From Mesorhizobium amorphae CCNWGS0123 (GTDB lineage Bacteria; Pseudomonadota; Alphaproteobacteria; Rhizobiales; Rhizobiaceae): a stretch of DNA of 64,000 nucleotides. The stretch is from NCBI RefSeq assembly GCF_001686985.1, contig NZ_CP015318.1:5516001-5580000 (forward strand), read 5' to 3'. Position 1 is the stretch's first letter. Every line of letters starts with the position of its first letter. Below are positions 39,815 through 48,075 of this stretch, piece after piece. The notes under the pieces were generated by a model. The model saw only the letters and a program-made list of their open reading frames with translations. It made no database searches and was not told the DNA's origin. The position numbers and the translations under genes are program-made.

Positions 39815-40100
39815 CGTGCAAGGGCGCATAAGCAAGCGGGCCCCGAACCCGCCCCGGGACCCGCCGTGGAGTGGCTGACACATGCCGGCGCAGCCGCCCC
39901 GATGCCTTGCAGCCCTCGATCCCCCGATCGGCGCCCCGCGTGGCATGACGCAGGGGTAGCATCTGGGCGCGGCGGCCTATGTGAAGCAGTTCACAAAGCC
40001 GCTGCGTAGCCGGAGGATTCCACGCCTGGGCCGAAGATTAGTGCCCGCGGGCCGAAGATTCGTGCCCCGATTGAACACAACCGGGGCACGGACACGCTGA
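39815..40100. other. Intergenic region with palindrome and tandem repeat
   Basis: No gene is seen. It holds a CRP-like palindrome at 39980-39995 (TGTGAAGCAGTTCACA), two tandem copies of GGGCCGAAGATTMGTGCCC at 40028-40046 and 40049-40067 (period 21), and a GTGCCCCG...CGGGGCAC hairpin at about 40061-40089. The hairpin lies just past the peroxidase stop and could act as its terminator, although no T-run follows. Confidence 0.5.
39980..39995. promoter_or_regulatory. CRP/FNR-like palindrome, distal copy
   Basis: TGTGA-AGCAGT-TCACA, a textbook CRP-type site, lies 105 bp beyond the 3' end of the peroxidase gene. The following bases, CAAAGCCGC, are the same at the copy upstream of the gene (41872), giving a 23 bp near-identical direct repeat on both sides. 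Confidence 0.5.
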
Positions 40101-41774
40101 TCAGTCGCCGATCGGATTGAGCCCCTTGTCGGGGTTGGCCGGGTCGGCCGCCTTGGCGACGAACCTCAACAGGTCGGTCATGAAGAACGTGCCTGGCTTC
40201 GCCGCGGGCAGGTCCGGCTTCCAGCCCGGCTTGGACAGGAAGGACTCCTCGTCACCCTGGACGAGGCCGACAAAGACCTCGCCGACGATGCGCGCGCCCA
40301 CTGGTCCGAGCCGCTCGCCGCCGCCCTTCACCTGCGCTTCCTTCAGTATGTAGTACCAGAGCGGCGTGTTGGTGTGGAAACCCAGCGACTTGGCCACCGC
40401 ACCGTCGGGTCCGGACGCGATCTCGTCCGCAGTCATCGGCGTGAAGGTGATCTTCTTGCGCATCTCCTTGGCCACCGCCTGGCCCGAAGGCAGGCCGAGG
40501 CGCACGCCGCGCTTCAGGTTGCGGAAGGCGAGGCTCGCCTCCGGGCCGGTGGCGCCGGGCAGCTTGTGCAGGGCATCGGTCAGCAACGGGTCGATCTGGT
40601 GCGAGAAATTGAACTCGAACTGCGCGGTGTTGGCCGGTGGCGGCAGTTCGAAGAAGCGCCGCCAGTCGATCACCCAGTTACTCGGCAAGGTGCCTTGACC
40701 AGGCACGCTGCTGGACAGACTGCCGGAAAGATTGCTGAAGCGGAAAAGGGTCGCGAGCCTGGCTTCCGCAATATGCGGGTTGGGTGTCCTGAAAATGCGG
40801 TTGTGGCTGTATTTCTCACGCACCATCGAATGCCCCATGCGATAGGCTGCGGCCGAGAACTCCCACGGCATGAACGGCTTGGTCTTGAAGCGGTAGAACT
40901 TGCGGCCCTCCTGCAGGATCTTCGCCACGAAGCCCTTCTCGGTCAGCCGCTCGACCCAGTCGTGCAGCACCAGCCATTGATAGTGCCAGCGCACGGTGCG
41001 CGCCGCGTCCTCGAACAGCTTGTCATCGGGCACCCCTTTGGCCTTCAGGTGATCGATCACCGCATTGTGGAATTTCAGGAACGCCAGGTGGATCTGCGCC
41101 ACCAGCAGGTTCTCGTCATTGCGATGATCGCCGATCAGGGCGACGCCCTGCATGTTGCGCGGCAGATCGTTCGGCAGTTCGGGCACCTGCCCCACCCGGT
41201 CGCCGTTTTCCTGCGAAGCCTGCGCGGTGCCGATCAGCAGCTTCGGCGAATCCACCGCGCCACTGCCGCCAGGGGCTGGCTCGCGCGCGAACAGGAAGCG
41301 ATGCGGACCGGGACCGGCGCCGTAGACGCAATCGAGGTCGAGGCTCGGCGAGCGGAAGTTCTTCACCATCCCCGGATCGGCCAGCGCAAGGCTGAGCGGC
41401 GTCATGTCGAGCGTGATGTCGTGATCGACGAACTGGCCGAGATAGGTGAACCCGGACGGGATCTTCTTGTTGTCGTGCGGATCGGGATTGGGCTGGTCGA
41501 CCGGCGCCGGATCCTTCATGGCTTTTGCCAGCGTATCAAGGTCGGCATCGCTGGCGGTAAACGCGGGCAAATTCTTGAACATGAAATCGAAGAAGCCAGC
41601 ACCCAGCTTTCCGCCGGGCACGATGGCCTCCGTGGCGCCGGCCTTGGCCTTCTTGGCCCCGGGCGCTGCCGTCGTCTTGGCGGCCATCGCGACCTGTTCA
41701 ATCGCCTTTTCGGCGAACACTTGCCGGCTAACAAAGCCGTGCCCAATTCTCTGTCGAAGGTTTGGTCCTGCCAT
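40101..41774 (-). CDS. Animal-type haem peroxidase
   Basis: 557 residues from the ATG at 41774 (MAGPNLRQRI), chosen because GGAGGGA precedes it. The family is recognised by GFTYLGQFVDHDITLDMTPL, with the distal His118 and the Asp that ligates the haem. The proximal His is in AAYRMGHSMVREKY, and RSPSLDLDCVYGAGPGPHRF is the calcium-binding area. Such enzymes (myeloperoxidase/peroxinectin superfamily) oxidise halides or phenols with H2O2 and are rare in bacteria. No signal peptide is seen; N-terminal Ala/Lys-rich residues 30-50 may be an unstructured secretion or targeting segment. It is a single gene with palindromes on both sides. Confidence 0.9.
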   Translation of the reverse strand: MAGPNLRQRIGHGFVSRQVFAEKAIEQVAMAAKTTAAPGAKKAKAGATEAIVPGGKLGAGFFDFMFKNLPAFTASDADLDTLAKAMKDPAPVDQPNPDPHDNKKIPSGFTYLGQFVDHDITLDMTPLSLALADPGMVKNFRSPSLDLDCVYGAGPGPHRFLFAREPAPGGSGAVDSPKLLIGTAQASQENGDRVGQVPELPNDLPRNMQGVALIGDHRNDENLLVAQIHLAFLKFHNAVIDHLKAKGVPDDKLFEDAARTVRWHYQWLVLHDWVERLTEKGFVAKILQEGRKFYRFKTKPFMPWEFSAAAYRMGHSMVREKYSHNRIFRTPNPHIAEARLATLFRFSNLSGSLSSSVPGQGTLPSNWVIDWRRFFELPPPANTAQFEFNFSHQIDPLLTDALHKLPGATGPEASLAFRNLKRGVRLGLPSGQAVAKEMRKKITFTPMTADEIASGPDGAVAKSLGFHTNTPLWYYILKEAQVKGGGERLGPVGARIVGEVFVGLVQGDEESFLSKPGWKPDLPAAKPGTFFMTDLLRFVAKAADPANPDKGLNPIGD

Positions 41775-41871
41775 AGTCTCGTCCCTCCATTTTGAAATTC
41801 GACTATCCAAAATATTTGGTCAGATGCACTGCGTGACGAAAATCTATTAGCAGTTACTTTTTGCCGGACGC

Positions 41872-41887
41872 TGTGAAGCGGTTCACA
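41872..41887. promoter_or_regulatory. CRP/FNR-like palindrome upstream of the peroxidase gene
   Basis: TGTGA-AGCGGT-TCACA lies 98 bp upstream of the peroxidase start codon, in the position expected for an activator site. It is a near-identical copy of the palindrome beyond the gene's 3' end (39980). CRP/FNR control is inferred from the sequence match only. Confidence 0.5.
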
Positions 41888-41957
41888 AAGCCGCCATGCT
41901 TGCCACCGCGAAGCGTCGCGATGACAAGACAGCGCAAAAATCTTGGTAAACGGAGAC

Positions 41958-42446
41958 TTAACCTTCCCAGGCGACGGGGATCATGCCCAGCCGCTCATAG
42001 AGCCTGACAGCGGCGGCATTCTCCACCGTGTTGGTCTTCAGGTCGACATGAGGGGCGCCCCGGTCGCGAAAGGCGAGGAAGGCGTGCCGCATCAACGCCT
42101 CGCCGATGCCCAGGCCGCGTGCCTCGGGATGGACGGCGAGGTCTTTCACGAAGGCCGTTGCCCAGCAAAGTGCGGCAGCCGCCAGCCGCCCCTTGCCGTC
42201 GATGACGAGGAAACACAAGGCCGGGTCGAACTCCGCATCATCGGAAATTCGCGGCCACCATTCCTCGAACGGCCCGTCGGCACCGTCGTCGAAGACTTCC
42301 GTCAGCAGGGCGTGCAGCGGCAGCGCATCGGCCGCCGCGAAGCCGCGCATGACAAAGCCTTCGGGCCAGCGCGGCGGCAGCAGCGTGTCGTCGAGGATCT
42401 TGCGCAGCCGGATGTCGTCTGGTGCCGGCGGGCGCGGTTCAGGCAT
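41958..42446 (-). CDS. GNAT family N-acetyltransferase
   Basis: 162 residues. The acetyl-CoA pocket is ATAFVKDLAVHPEARGLGIG followed by EALMRHAFLAFRDRG, and the terminal motif is ENAAAVRLYERLGMIPVAW, all standard for GNAT. The N-terminus (IRLRKILDDTLLPPRWPEGF) is unusual in length and sequence. It lies 5 bp downstream of the lytic transglycosylase gene, transcribed in the same direction, so the two probably share an mRNA. Confidence 0.88.
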   Translation of the reverse strand: MPEPRPPAPDDIRLRKILDDTLLPPRWPEGFVMRGFAAADALPLHALLTEVFDDGADGPFEEWWPRISDDAEFDPALCFLVIDGKGRLAAAALCWATAFVKDLAVHPEARGLGIGEALMRHAFLAFRDRGAPHVDLKTNTVENAAAVRLYERLGMIPVAWEG

Positions 42447-42451
42447 CGTGC

Positions 42452-43366
42452 TCAGGCGTCAGGCGGCAAGCGCCGGCGCGTCCGGTCGGTGCCGAGGCCG
42501 GTCGCTTCGAGCAGGCCCTTGCGCTTGGCGTCGTAATAATAGCCGCTCTGGTAGAGTTGGTCGGCGCGCTTGGCATTGCCGCCCGACACCAGCCAGGCAC
42601 CGCGCAGATACTTGACCGCGTATTTCAGATTGGTCTCGGCATCGAACAGGCCGGCTGCCGGCCCAAGATAGCCCATGCCGCGTGCCGTCGCGTGCTTGAT
42701 CTGCATCAGCCCCCAATGGCCGCGATTATAGGCCTTCGGGTTGAAGGTGCTCTCGCGGTTGACGACATGGCGCACCAGGTCGACCGGCACCTGGTAGAGC
42801 GCGGAGTATTTCTCGATCAGCCGCTCGATCTCGCCGCGGGGGCCTGTCGCGTGCTCGACCGGTGGGCCGGCCGGGGCAAGCAGGGCCGGGTTCTCAGGCG
42901 CGACATAGGCGACCTGCTGGACGCCCGGCATAGCGCCTGTCTTGACCGTCTGTCCGGTGACCGGCATGGCCATCGCTGCCGTTGCATAAACAGGCGCCGG
43001 CTCGACCGAACCAGGGCTGGTCGGGGAGGTTCCGGCCATCACCGCAGGCTGGGCGGCCAGCGGCGTCGGCCCGGCAAAGGCGGCCGGCTGCGCCGGTGGC
43101 GGCAAGGGCTCTCCTGGCGTCGCGGCGACAGCATCGCCAGTCAGCGCCGCCGTCTGCACCGGGACCAGGCCGGAGGATTCCGGCAGCACCGCTACCGTGT
43201 CGGGCAATGCCAGTGTCGGGCTGTCATCCTCGACGGTCGGTGTTGCGGCGGCAGCAAGCGCCGGCGACACCTTCGTCTGCGAGGTCGAGGTGCAGCCGGC
43301 AAGACCAGCCGCAGCAAGCAACACGCCGATCACGGTAAAGAAGAATTTTGCTGGCAAGCCGCGCAC
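42452..43366 (-). CDS. Lipoprotein lytic transglycosylase (SLT domain)
   Basis: 304 residues. An N-terminal lipoprotein signal (FFTVIGVLLAAAGLAGCTST, lipobox LAGC) precedes a long Ala/Pro-rich linker (about residues 30-185), then the SLT domain: LVRHVVNRESTFNPKAYNRG (catalytic Glu in NRES), HWGLMQIKHATARGMGYLG and NLKYAVKYLRGAWLVSGG. It would cleave peptidoglycan glycan strands in the periplasm. The linker may span the periplasm or bind cell-wall partners. It precedes a GNAT gene in the same transcript. Confidence 0.92.
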   Translation of the reverse strand: MRGLPAKFFFTVIGVLLAAAGLAGCTSTSQTKVSPALAAAATPTVEDDSPTLALPDTVAVLPESSGLVPVQTAALTGDAVAATPGEPLPPPAQPAAFAGPTPLAAQPAVMAGTSPTSPGSVEPAPVYATAAMAMPVTGQTVKTGAMPGVQQVAYVAPENPALLAPAGPPVEHATGPRGEIERLIEKYSALYQVPVDLVRHVVNRESTFNPKAYNRGHWGLMQIKHATARGMGYLGPAAGLFDAETNLKYAVKYLRGAWLVSGGNAKRADQLYQSGYYYDAKRKGLLEATGLGTDRTRRRLPPDA

Positions 43367-43524
43367 GGGTCCGGTTCATCGGGTTGTTAAGAAGTCCTTA
43401 CACCAGCGCTTTTCCCCCGGCAATCCGGGCCAGCAGAAGGTTTTCGGGTGGTCGGAGCGACCGGGAACTGCCATATTGTTCCTGATTTGTACTGAATTCC
43501 TCCCTTCACGGAAAGGAGCATGTC

Positions 43525-44091
43525 ATGGAAACCACCCCTCACACCGCCGGCCATGCGGTCTTCGAAACCGTGCTCGGCTTCATGGGCATCGCCTGGAGCG
43601 AGGCGGGCCTGATGCGGCTCTGCCTGCCGGAGCGCAACCGCGACACGGTGGAACGCCGGCTGCTGCGCCACCCCGGCGTTGCTTCATCGGGTGAACAGCC
43701 ACGCTGGGTCGTCGACCTGATCGCCTCGATCAAAACCTATGCCGCGGGCGAGGACGTCGATTTCTCCGGCGTGCCGGTCGATCTCGCCGGTGTCGACGAT
43801 TTCCGCCTCGCCATCTATGACGCGGCGCGAAAACTCGGCTACGGCGAAACCACCACCTATGGCGAATTGGCCAAGCGCGCCGGCCATGCCGGCTTGCCCC
43901 GCGAAACCGGGGCAGCACTCGGCGCCAACCCGGTGCCGCTGGTCATCCCGTGCCATCGCATCCTTGCCGTCGGCGGCAAGATCGGCGGCTTTTCGGCGCC
44001 CGGCGGCTCGGCCACCAAGGAAAAGATGCTGGCCATGGAAGGCGTGCGGGTCGGCCCGCCGCCGGTCGCGCAGGCTTCTTTCGGGTTCTGA
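43525..44091 (+). CDS. ogt: Methylated-DNA--protein-cysteine methyltransferase
   Basis: 188 residues. It transfers O6-alkyl groups from guanine to its own cysteine, repairing mutagenic lesions. The active site is IPCHRILAVGGKIGGFSAPG with the acceptor Cys in PCHR, preceded by the helix-turn-helix YGETTTYGELAKRAGHAGLP. An Ada-like N-terminal domain precedes it (MGIAWSEAGLMRLCLPERNR). The ATG at 43525 is preceded by AAGGAG. Single gene, divergent from the lytic transglycosylase. Confidence 0.94.
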   Translation: METTPHTAGHAVFETVLGFMGIAWSEAGLMRLCLPERNRDTVERRLLRHPGVASSGEQPRWVVDLIASIKTYAAGEDVDFSGVPVDLAGVDDFRLAIYDAARKLGYGETTTYGELAKRAGHAGLPRETGAALGANPVPLVIPCHRILAVGGKIGGFSAPGGSATKEKMLAMEGVRVGPPPVAQASFGF

Positions 44092-44102
44092 TCCAAGCTG
44101 CC

Positions 44103-44432
44103 TTAGTTGTGCTTGAGGATGCGGCGGCGGAAGTGGCGGTCGAAATCCGGCCGCTTGCAGATATAGACCGGGCAGGATTTCGTGTCGGCGCTTGGCACGT
44201 AGGCGCGAGCCCTGATCTCGCCGATGTCGCAGAAGCGATCACTCTGCACATAGCGATTGTAGAGCGGCAGGCCCGGCACGCGCGCCGACTGGTATCGCAG
44301 GATGACCGCGCCCTGGCGCGCGATCGTCGCCTGCACCTTGCCGCAGCTCATGCGTGTCGGATCATAGCGCGAAGCCGCCTGCGCCCCGGCGGCCACCAGC
44401 GTCAGGCAGGCGGCAAGCAGAATGGTTTTCAT
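44103..44432 (-). CDS. Small secreted protein of unknown function
   Basis: 109 residues. Signal peptide MKTILLAACLTLVAAGAQAA with cleavage after AQA. The mature part contains four Cys (MSCGKVQATIARQGAV; SDRFCDIGE; KSCPVYICKR) that could form two disulfides. Similar short Cys-rich secreted proteins are common in Rhizobiales, but no function is assigned. The start at 44432 has GAGAGGG upstream. It is convergent with the ogt gene. Confidence 0.75.
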   Translation of the reverse strand: MKTILLAACLTLVAAGAQAASRYDPTRMSCGKVQATIARQGAVILRYQSARVPGLPLYNRYVQSDRFCDIGEIRARAYVPSADTKSCPVYICKRPDFDRHFRRRILKHN

Positions 44433-44603
44433 GGCCCTCTCCCAAACCCCGATCGGGGCCTGCCGCATCGGCCCGAAAATCGCAATCGATTTTTCGGGAA
44501 GGCACGATGCCCAGCCTCCAAAGGCACGCGATCCTGCCGCCGCGCTTCCACGCGACGGAGGCGGCGGTTGCACAATACCGCAATCACGCTCTTCTCACAC
44601 AGT

Positions 44604-44632
44604 CTTGTTTTCGATGCGGAAACAGCCTATAT
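44604..44632 (+). promoter_or_regulatory. Sigma-70 promoter of the cold-shock gene
   Basis: CTTGTT (44604-44609), a 17 bp spacer and CTATAT (44627-44632), close to the rhizobial consensus CTTGAC-N17-CTATAT. The expected start near 44639 gives a leader of about 129 nt before the cold-shock ATG. Long leaders of this kind are typical of cold-inducible csp mRNAs and are thermosensing in E. coli. Confidence 0.75.
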
Positions 44633-44767
44633 GCCTCCCATTGATATTTCGGCCGATCGATCGGGCCTCGCGATCTTCGCGTTTGCTGACGTCTATCTCC
44701 AAAATCTCGATACCACCGGCTGGACCTCGGTCCGGTCAAACTAAAGCAAATGTGAAGGACTATCGAA

Positions 44768-44980
44768 ATGGCAACTGGTACGGTCAAGTGGTTCAACGCC
44801 ACCAAGGGCTTCGGCTTCATTCAGCCTGACGCGGGCGGCGCGGACGTTTTCGTCCACATCTCCGCTGTCGAGCGCGCTGGACTGTCGACCCTGGTCGAAG
44901 GCCAGAAGATCAACTTCGAGATCGAGCAGGACCGCCGCACTGGCAAGTCCGCTGCTGGATCTCTGAGCAAGGCAGCCTGA
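44768..44980 (+). CDS. Cold-shock protein, CspA family
   Basis: 70 residues, the standard size. RNP1 and RNP2 are intact (KGFGFIQPD and VFVHISAV) within MATGTVKWFNATKGFGFIQ. It binds single-stranded RNA/DNA and acts as an RNA chaperone during cold shock. GAAGGA precedes the ATG. A long 5' leader from a good promoter and an intrinsic terminator at 45147 flank it. The GC-rich 3' region between stop and terminator is about 165 nt. Confidence 0.96.
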   Translation: MATGTVKWFNATKGFGFIQPDAGGADVFVHISAVERAGLSTLVEGQKINFEIEQDRRTGKSAAGSLSKAA

Positions 44981-45146
44981 TTTGGCGATAGCGCGCGCCG
45001 GACGAAGGTTCGGGGCGCGCGGCAAGTCACGGATGTACTGACGGTCGCGCGAGAAGCGCGCCGGAGCGGAAGGACCCCGACAAGCCGAAGCAGCGGATTG
45101 CTGCCGGCCCGGCCCAAGCGCTCCCGATCAGGCTACCGGAATGGGA

Positions 45147-45171
45147 AGGCGGGATTTTATCCCGCCTTTTT
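45147..45171 (+). terminator. Intrinsic terminator after the cold-shock gene
   Basis: GGCGGGAT-TTT-ATCCCGCC followed by TTTTTATTT on the plus strand. Its 165 bp distance from the stop gives the csp mRNA a long, GC-rich 3' untranslated region. Confidence 0.85.
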
Positions 45172-45221
45172 ATTTGTCTGGATTCCAGACGCCGACAGTT
45201 GGCGAAACCGGCGGTGCGGTC

Positions 45222-45385
45222 CTTCTCCCCGTCACTATACGGGGAGAAGTGCCCGGCAGGGCGATGAGGGGCAGCGCTGCGCCTCAGGACTATCCATCGC
45301 GGAGCCAGGCACGACTACGACAACGGCTGGCTCCGCCCCTCATCTGGCTGCCGCCATCTTCTCCCCGTATAGTGACGGGGAGAAG
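45222..45385. repeat. Composite palindrome with two identical hairpin arms
   Basis: Arms CTTCTCCCCGT-CACTATA-CGGGGAGAAG (45222-45249) and its inverted copy at 45358-45385 are each hairpins. Inside are inverted segments GCCCGGCAGGGCGATGAGGGG and its counterpart CCCCTCATCTGGCTGCC. It fills most of the gap before the GST gene. Confidence 0.65.
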
Positions 45386-45427
45386 TTCGCAGAAGCTTTC
45401 GCTAATCGTCGACGTTGCTGAGATTAA

Positions 45428-46036
45428 TCAGGGCAGCCACTCGATCGCCACATGCCCCGGATCCGCCTCGACACGCTTCAGCCAGGCGGACACTGCCGGA
45501 TAGTCATCGAGCTGGAAGCCGCCCATCTCGGCCGTGTGCGTATAGGCATAGAGCGCAATGTCGGCGACGCTGAACGCGCTGCCCGCGAAGAAGTTGTTTT
45601 CCTGCAGATGCCGGTTCATCACGCCGAGCGCCTTGTTGCCGCGCTCCAGCGTCAGCGCCAGCTGCTCCGGCGTCGCGTCCCCAGCTCTTTCGGGAAAGGT
45701 CAGCAGCGCCTTGCGCACGGCGATGTAAGGCTCGTGGCTGTATTGCTCGAAGAACAGCCACTGATAGGCAAGCCCCCGCTGGTAGCGGTCGGCCGGCAGG
45801 AAGCGCGTGCCTTCGGCAAGATAAAGCAGGATGGCGTTGGATTCCGCGAGCCGCCTGCCGTCGTCGAGCTCGAGCAGCGGCACCATGGCGTTCGGATTCT
45901 TGGCGACATAGTCGGCCTTGCGGGTGTCGCCGGTGTGCGAACTCACCTCGACATTGGTGAACGCGATGCCGAGCTTGGCCATCAGCAAGCGCGGCTTGTA
46001 GCAATTGCCGCTGTCGATCATGCCATAGAGTATCAT
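45428..46036 (-). CDS. Glutathione S-transferase family protein
   Basis: 202 residues. The thioredoxin-like N-terminal domain is MILYGMIDSGNCYKPRLLMA with NPNAMVPLLELDDGRRLAES, the glutathione-binding loop. The C-terminal helical domain carries YQWLFFEQYSHEPYIAVRKA and FSVADIALYAYTHTAEMGGF. The likely catalytic residue is the Ser in DSGN. Bacterial GSTs detoxify electrophiles; the natural substrate here is unknown. A composite palindrome lies between it and the csp gene. Confidence 0.9.
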   Translation of the reverse strand: MILYGMIDSGNCYKPRLLMAKLGIAFTNVEVSSHTGDTRKADYVAKNPNAMVPLLELDDGRRLAESNAILLYLAEGTRFLPADRYQRGLAYQWLFFEQYSHEPYIAVRKALLTFPERAGDATPEQLALTLERGNKALGVMNRHLQENNFFAGSAFSVADIALYAYTHTAEMGGFQLDDYPAVSAWLKRVEADPGHVAIEWLP

Positions 46037-46121
46037 CGCCGCTCCCTCGCGCGTTCAGCCCACTGCAAGGCCCTATCGCGACGCGGAGGAGATCATCCAG
46101 TGATTTGTTTTGGCGTTCCCA

Positions 46122-46982
46122 TCAGCGCCGCTGATGCAACGGCACGACCTTGTTGTCCATGCCGAGCAGCGCCTCGATGGAAAGCGGCTCCTCGTTGAAG
46201 ATCGTGCCGGCCAGCGCCGGCCGAGCGAGGTGGAATCCCTGCAGCAGGTCGACGCCGCCGTCGAGCGCCACCCGCAGATGCACCGATTGCTCGATCCCTT
46301 CGACCAGCACCTTGGCGCCGCGATCGTGCAGCATCGAGACAAGCGGCCGGAAGAAGCGTTCGGCTGCGGCATGGCGGCAGAATTGCGCAAACCATGTACC
46401 GTCGATCTTGACGATATCGGGCGCAAGCAGCGCAATCCGCTCCTCCGTCGAGTGCCCGGTGCCGAAATCGTCAATGGCAATGCGGATGCCGTGGCGGCGC
46501 ATTTCATGGACCAGGCTGACAAGCACCTTGTCATCGGCCGCCTGCTCGGTGATCTCACAGACCAGCATGCCCGGATGGAGGTCGAAGTCGCCGAGATGCC
46601 TGGTCATCAACCGGATTTCGGCCAGCGCGCGTCCGGGATGGTCGTTGACCAGCGGATTGTAGTTGAAGAACAGGTCGAGCCCTTCGACGCCCATGTTGCG
46701 GAAGTTCCTGAGATGCAGCATCCGGCACATCGTCTCGACGAACAGGCGATCCGACGCCGCAATGCCATCGAAGAACACCGGCGGGGCAACCGGCCTGCCG
46801 GCGCGATGCGGCTCGATCAGCCCTTCGACGGCGACCGCCGCCAGCGTTCCGCTGCGCGGCGTGAAGATCGGCTGATAGGCGCTTCTCAGCCGGAAGGCGC
46901 CGTAGACGCCATATTCGATGCCGACCTCGTCGGCAAAGATCGCATCAGTGGCATCGCGCCGCCTGTCCGGCCGCCGGCTCAT
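46122..46982 (-). CDS. EAL domain protein, second of a tandem pair
   Basis: 286 residues. A free-standing EAL domain, predicted to hydrolyse cyclic di-GMP. Motifs: VEGLIEPH in place of EAL, FFNYNPLV with the metal-binding Asn, VCEITEQ, IAIDDFGTGHS, IVKIDGTW, VLVEGIEQ and LQGFHLARP. All catalytic residues appear present, so it may be active. No GGDEF, PAS or membrane segment is seen. Its ATG overlaps the stop of the upstream EAL gene by four bases (ATGA), so the two are coupled. The two are paralogues and may form heterodimers. Confidence 0.9.
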   Translation of the reverse strand: MSRRPDRRRDATDAIFADEVGIEYGVYGAFRLRSAYQPIFTPRSGTLAAVAVEGLIEPHRAGRPVAPPVFFDGIAASDRLFVETMCRMLHLRNFRNMGVEGLDLFFNYNPLVNDHPGRALAEIRLMTRHLGDFDLHPGMLVCEITEQAADDKVLVSLVHEMRRHGIRIAIDDFGTGHSTEERIALLAPDIVKIDGTWFAQFCRHAAAERFFRPLVSMLHDRGAKVLVEGIEQSVHLRVALDGGVDLLQGFHLARPALAGTIFNEEPLSIEALLGMDNKVVPLHQRR

Positions 46983-47875
46983 GGCGCCACCTTGCGCCCA
47001 AACACCCGCGCTGGCCGACCCGAGGGCGTCAAGGCCGGGCTGGCGGGTGCCTTGGCCGCGCTGTCTGTCGCCTGCGCCTGTACGTCCTTGCCGAAACCAC
47101 GAAAACTGGTCGGTGCAAGCTCCGGCCGCGCCAACACGAAGCCCTGCACCATCGAAGCGCCGGACTTCTCCGCCAACTCGAGCTGCCAGCCTTCCTCGAT
47201 GCCTTCGAATACCGTGCGGATGCCTTGCTGTTCGAAGCTCGTCACCATGGCGGTCAACAGCGCAAAGCCGGCGCCGGACTCCATCAACTGCGTGATCCAG
47301 TGCGCGTCGAACTTGACGATATCGGGCCTGAGTTCCTTGATGCGGTTGATGTCGGAATCGTCGGCGCCGTAGTCGTCGACCGCGATGCGGAAGCCGTTGG
47401 CCCTCAGCGCCTCGACGAAGCTGTAGAGGGTTTCCTGAGATGCCGACTTCTGCTCGGTGACCTCGCAGACGATGCGGCGCGGATCGATGCCGGCCTCGTG
47501 CAGCACCAGCCTCATATCGCGCAGCGCCATGTCGGCAATGGCACGGTCGCTGAACACCGACGGGTCGAAATTGATGAAGATCGATGCCTCTTCCGGCAGG
47601 CAGGCACCGGCATTGAGGAGGTGCAGTGTCCTGGTCAGCGCCTCGATGTGCAGGCGGTCGGCTGCCGGACAAGTGCTGAAAAAGCCCATCGGCGCCTGCG
47701 GCTCGCCGTCACGAAACGGCCGGATAAGTCCCTCGAATGCGACGACCGACAACTTGCCTTCCTTGAAGGCGAAGATCGGCTGGAAGGCGCTCTGCAGCGT
47801 ATAGATGCCCCAGACACCGCTGGAGGTGCCGTCATCATGACGGATGATGTGGGCAAGCCCGATACTACGCGACAC
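46979..47875 (-). CDS. EAL domain protein, first of a tandem pair
   Basis: 298 residues from GTG at 47875, preceded by GAGG. EAL motifs are FEGLIRPF, IFINFDPSVF, VCEVTEQ, IAVDDYGADDS in place of DDFGxG, IVKFDAHW, VFEGIEEG and VQGFVLARP. The altered DDYGADD loop could lower or abolish phosphodiesterase activity and hints at a regulatory or c-di-GMP-binding role. It precedes and overlaps its paralogue at 46122. The tail after residue 260 is Pro/Ala-rich and low complexity. Confidence 0.87.
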   Translation of the reverse strand: MSRSIGLAHIIRHDDGTSSGVWGIYTLQSAFQPIFAFKEGKLSVVAFEGLIRPFRDGEPQAPMGFFSTCPAADRLHIEALTRTLHLLNAGACLPEEASIFINFDPSVFSDRAIADMALRDMRLVLHEAGIDPRRIVCEVTEQKSASQETLYSFVEALRANGFRIAVDDYGADDSDINRIKELRPDIVKFDAHWITQLMESGAGFALLTAMVTSFEQQGIRTVFEGIEEGWQLELAEKSGASMVQGFVLARPELAPTSFRGFGKDVQAQATDSAAKAPASPALTPSGRPARVFGRKVAP

Positions 47876-48075
47876 GGTTCCTCGCTCCGCAAGACTGGCG
47901 GAATTTGGGTTGCGATCCTGCCGCCCAAGGTTCTACCGGCCGTTGATGAATTTATTGTTGCCGCGGATTTGAGGTCTGGTTCATCCGACAATGCTTGCGC
48001 TTGCCGGCATGATGCGACAAGAGAAGCGCCGCGGCCGCTCCTGGCCGCGCCGATCGTCCCTGGAGATATCTGGTC

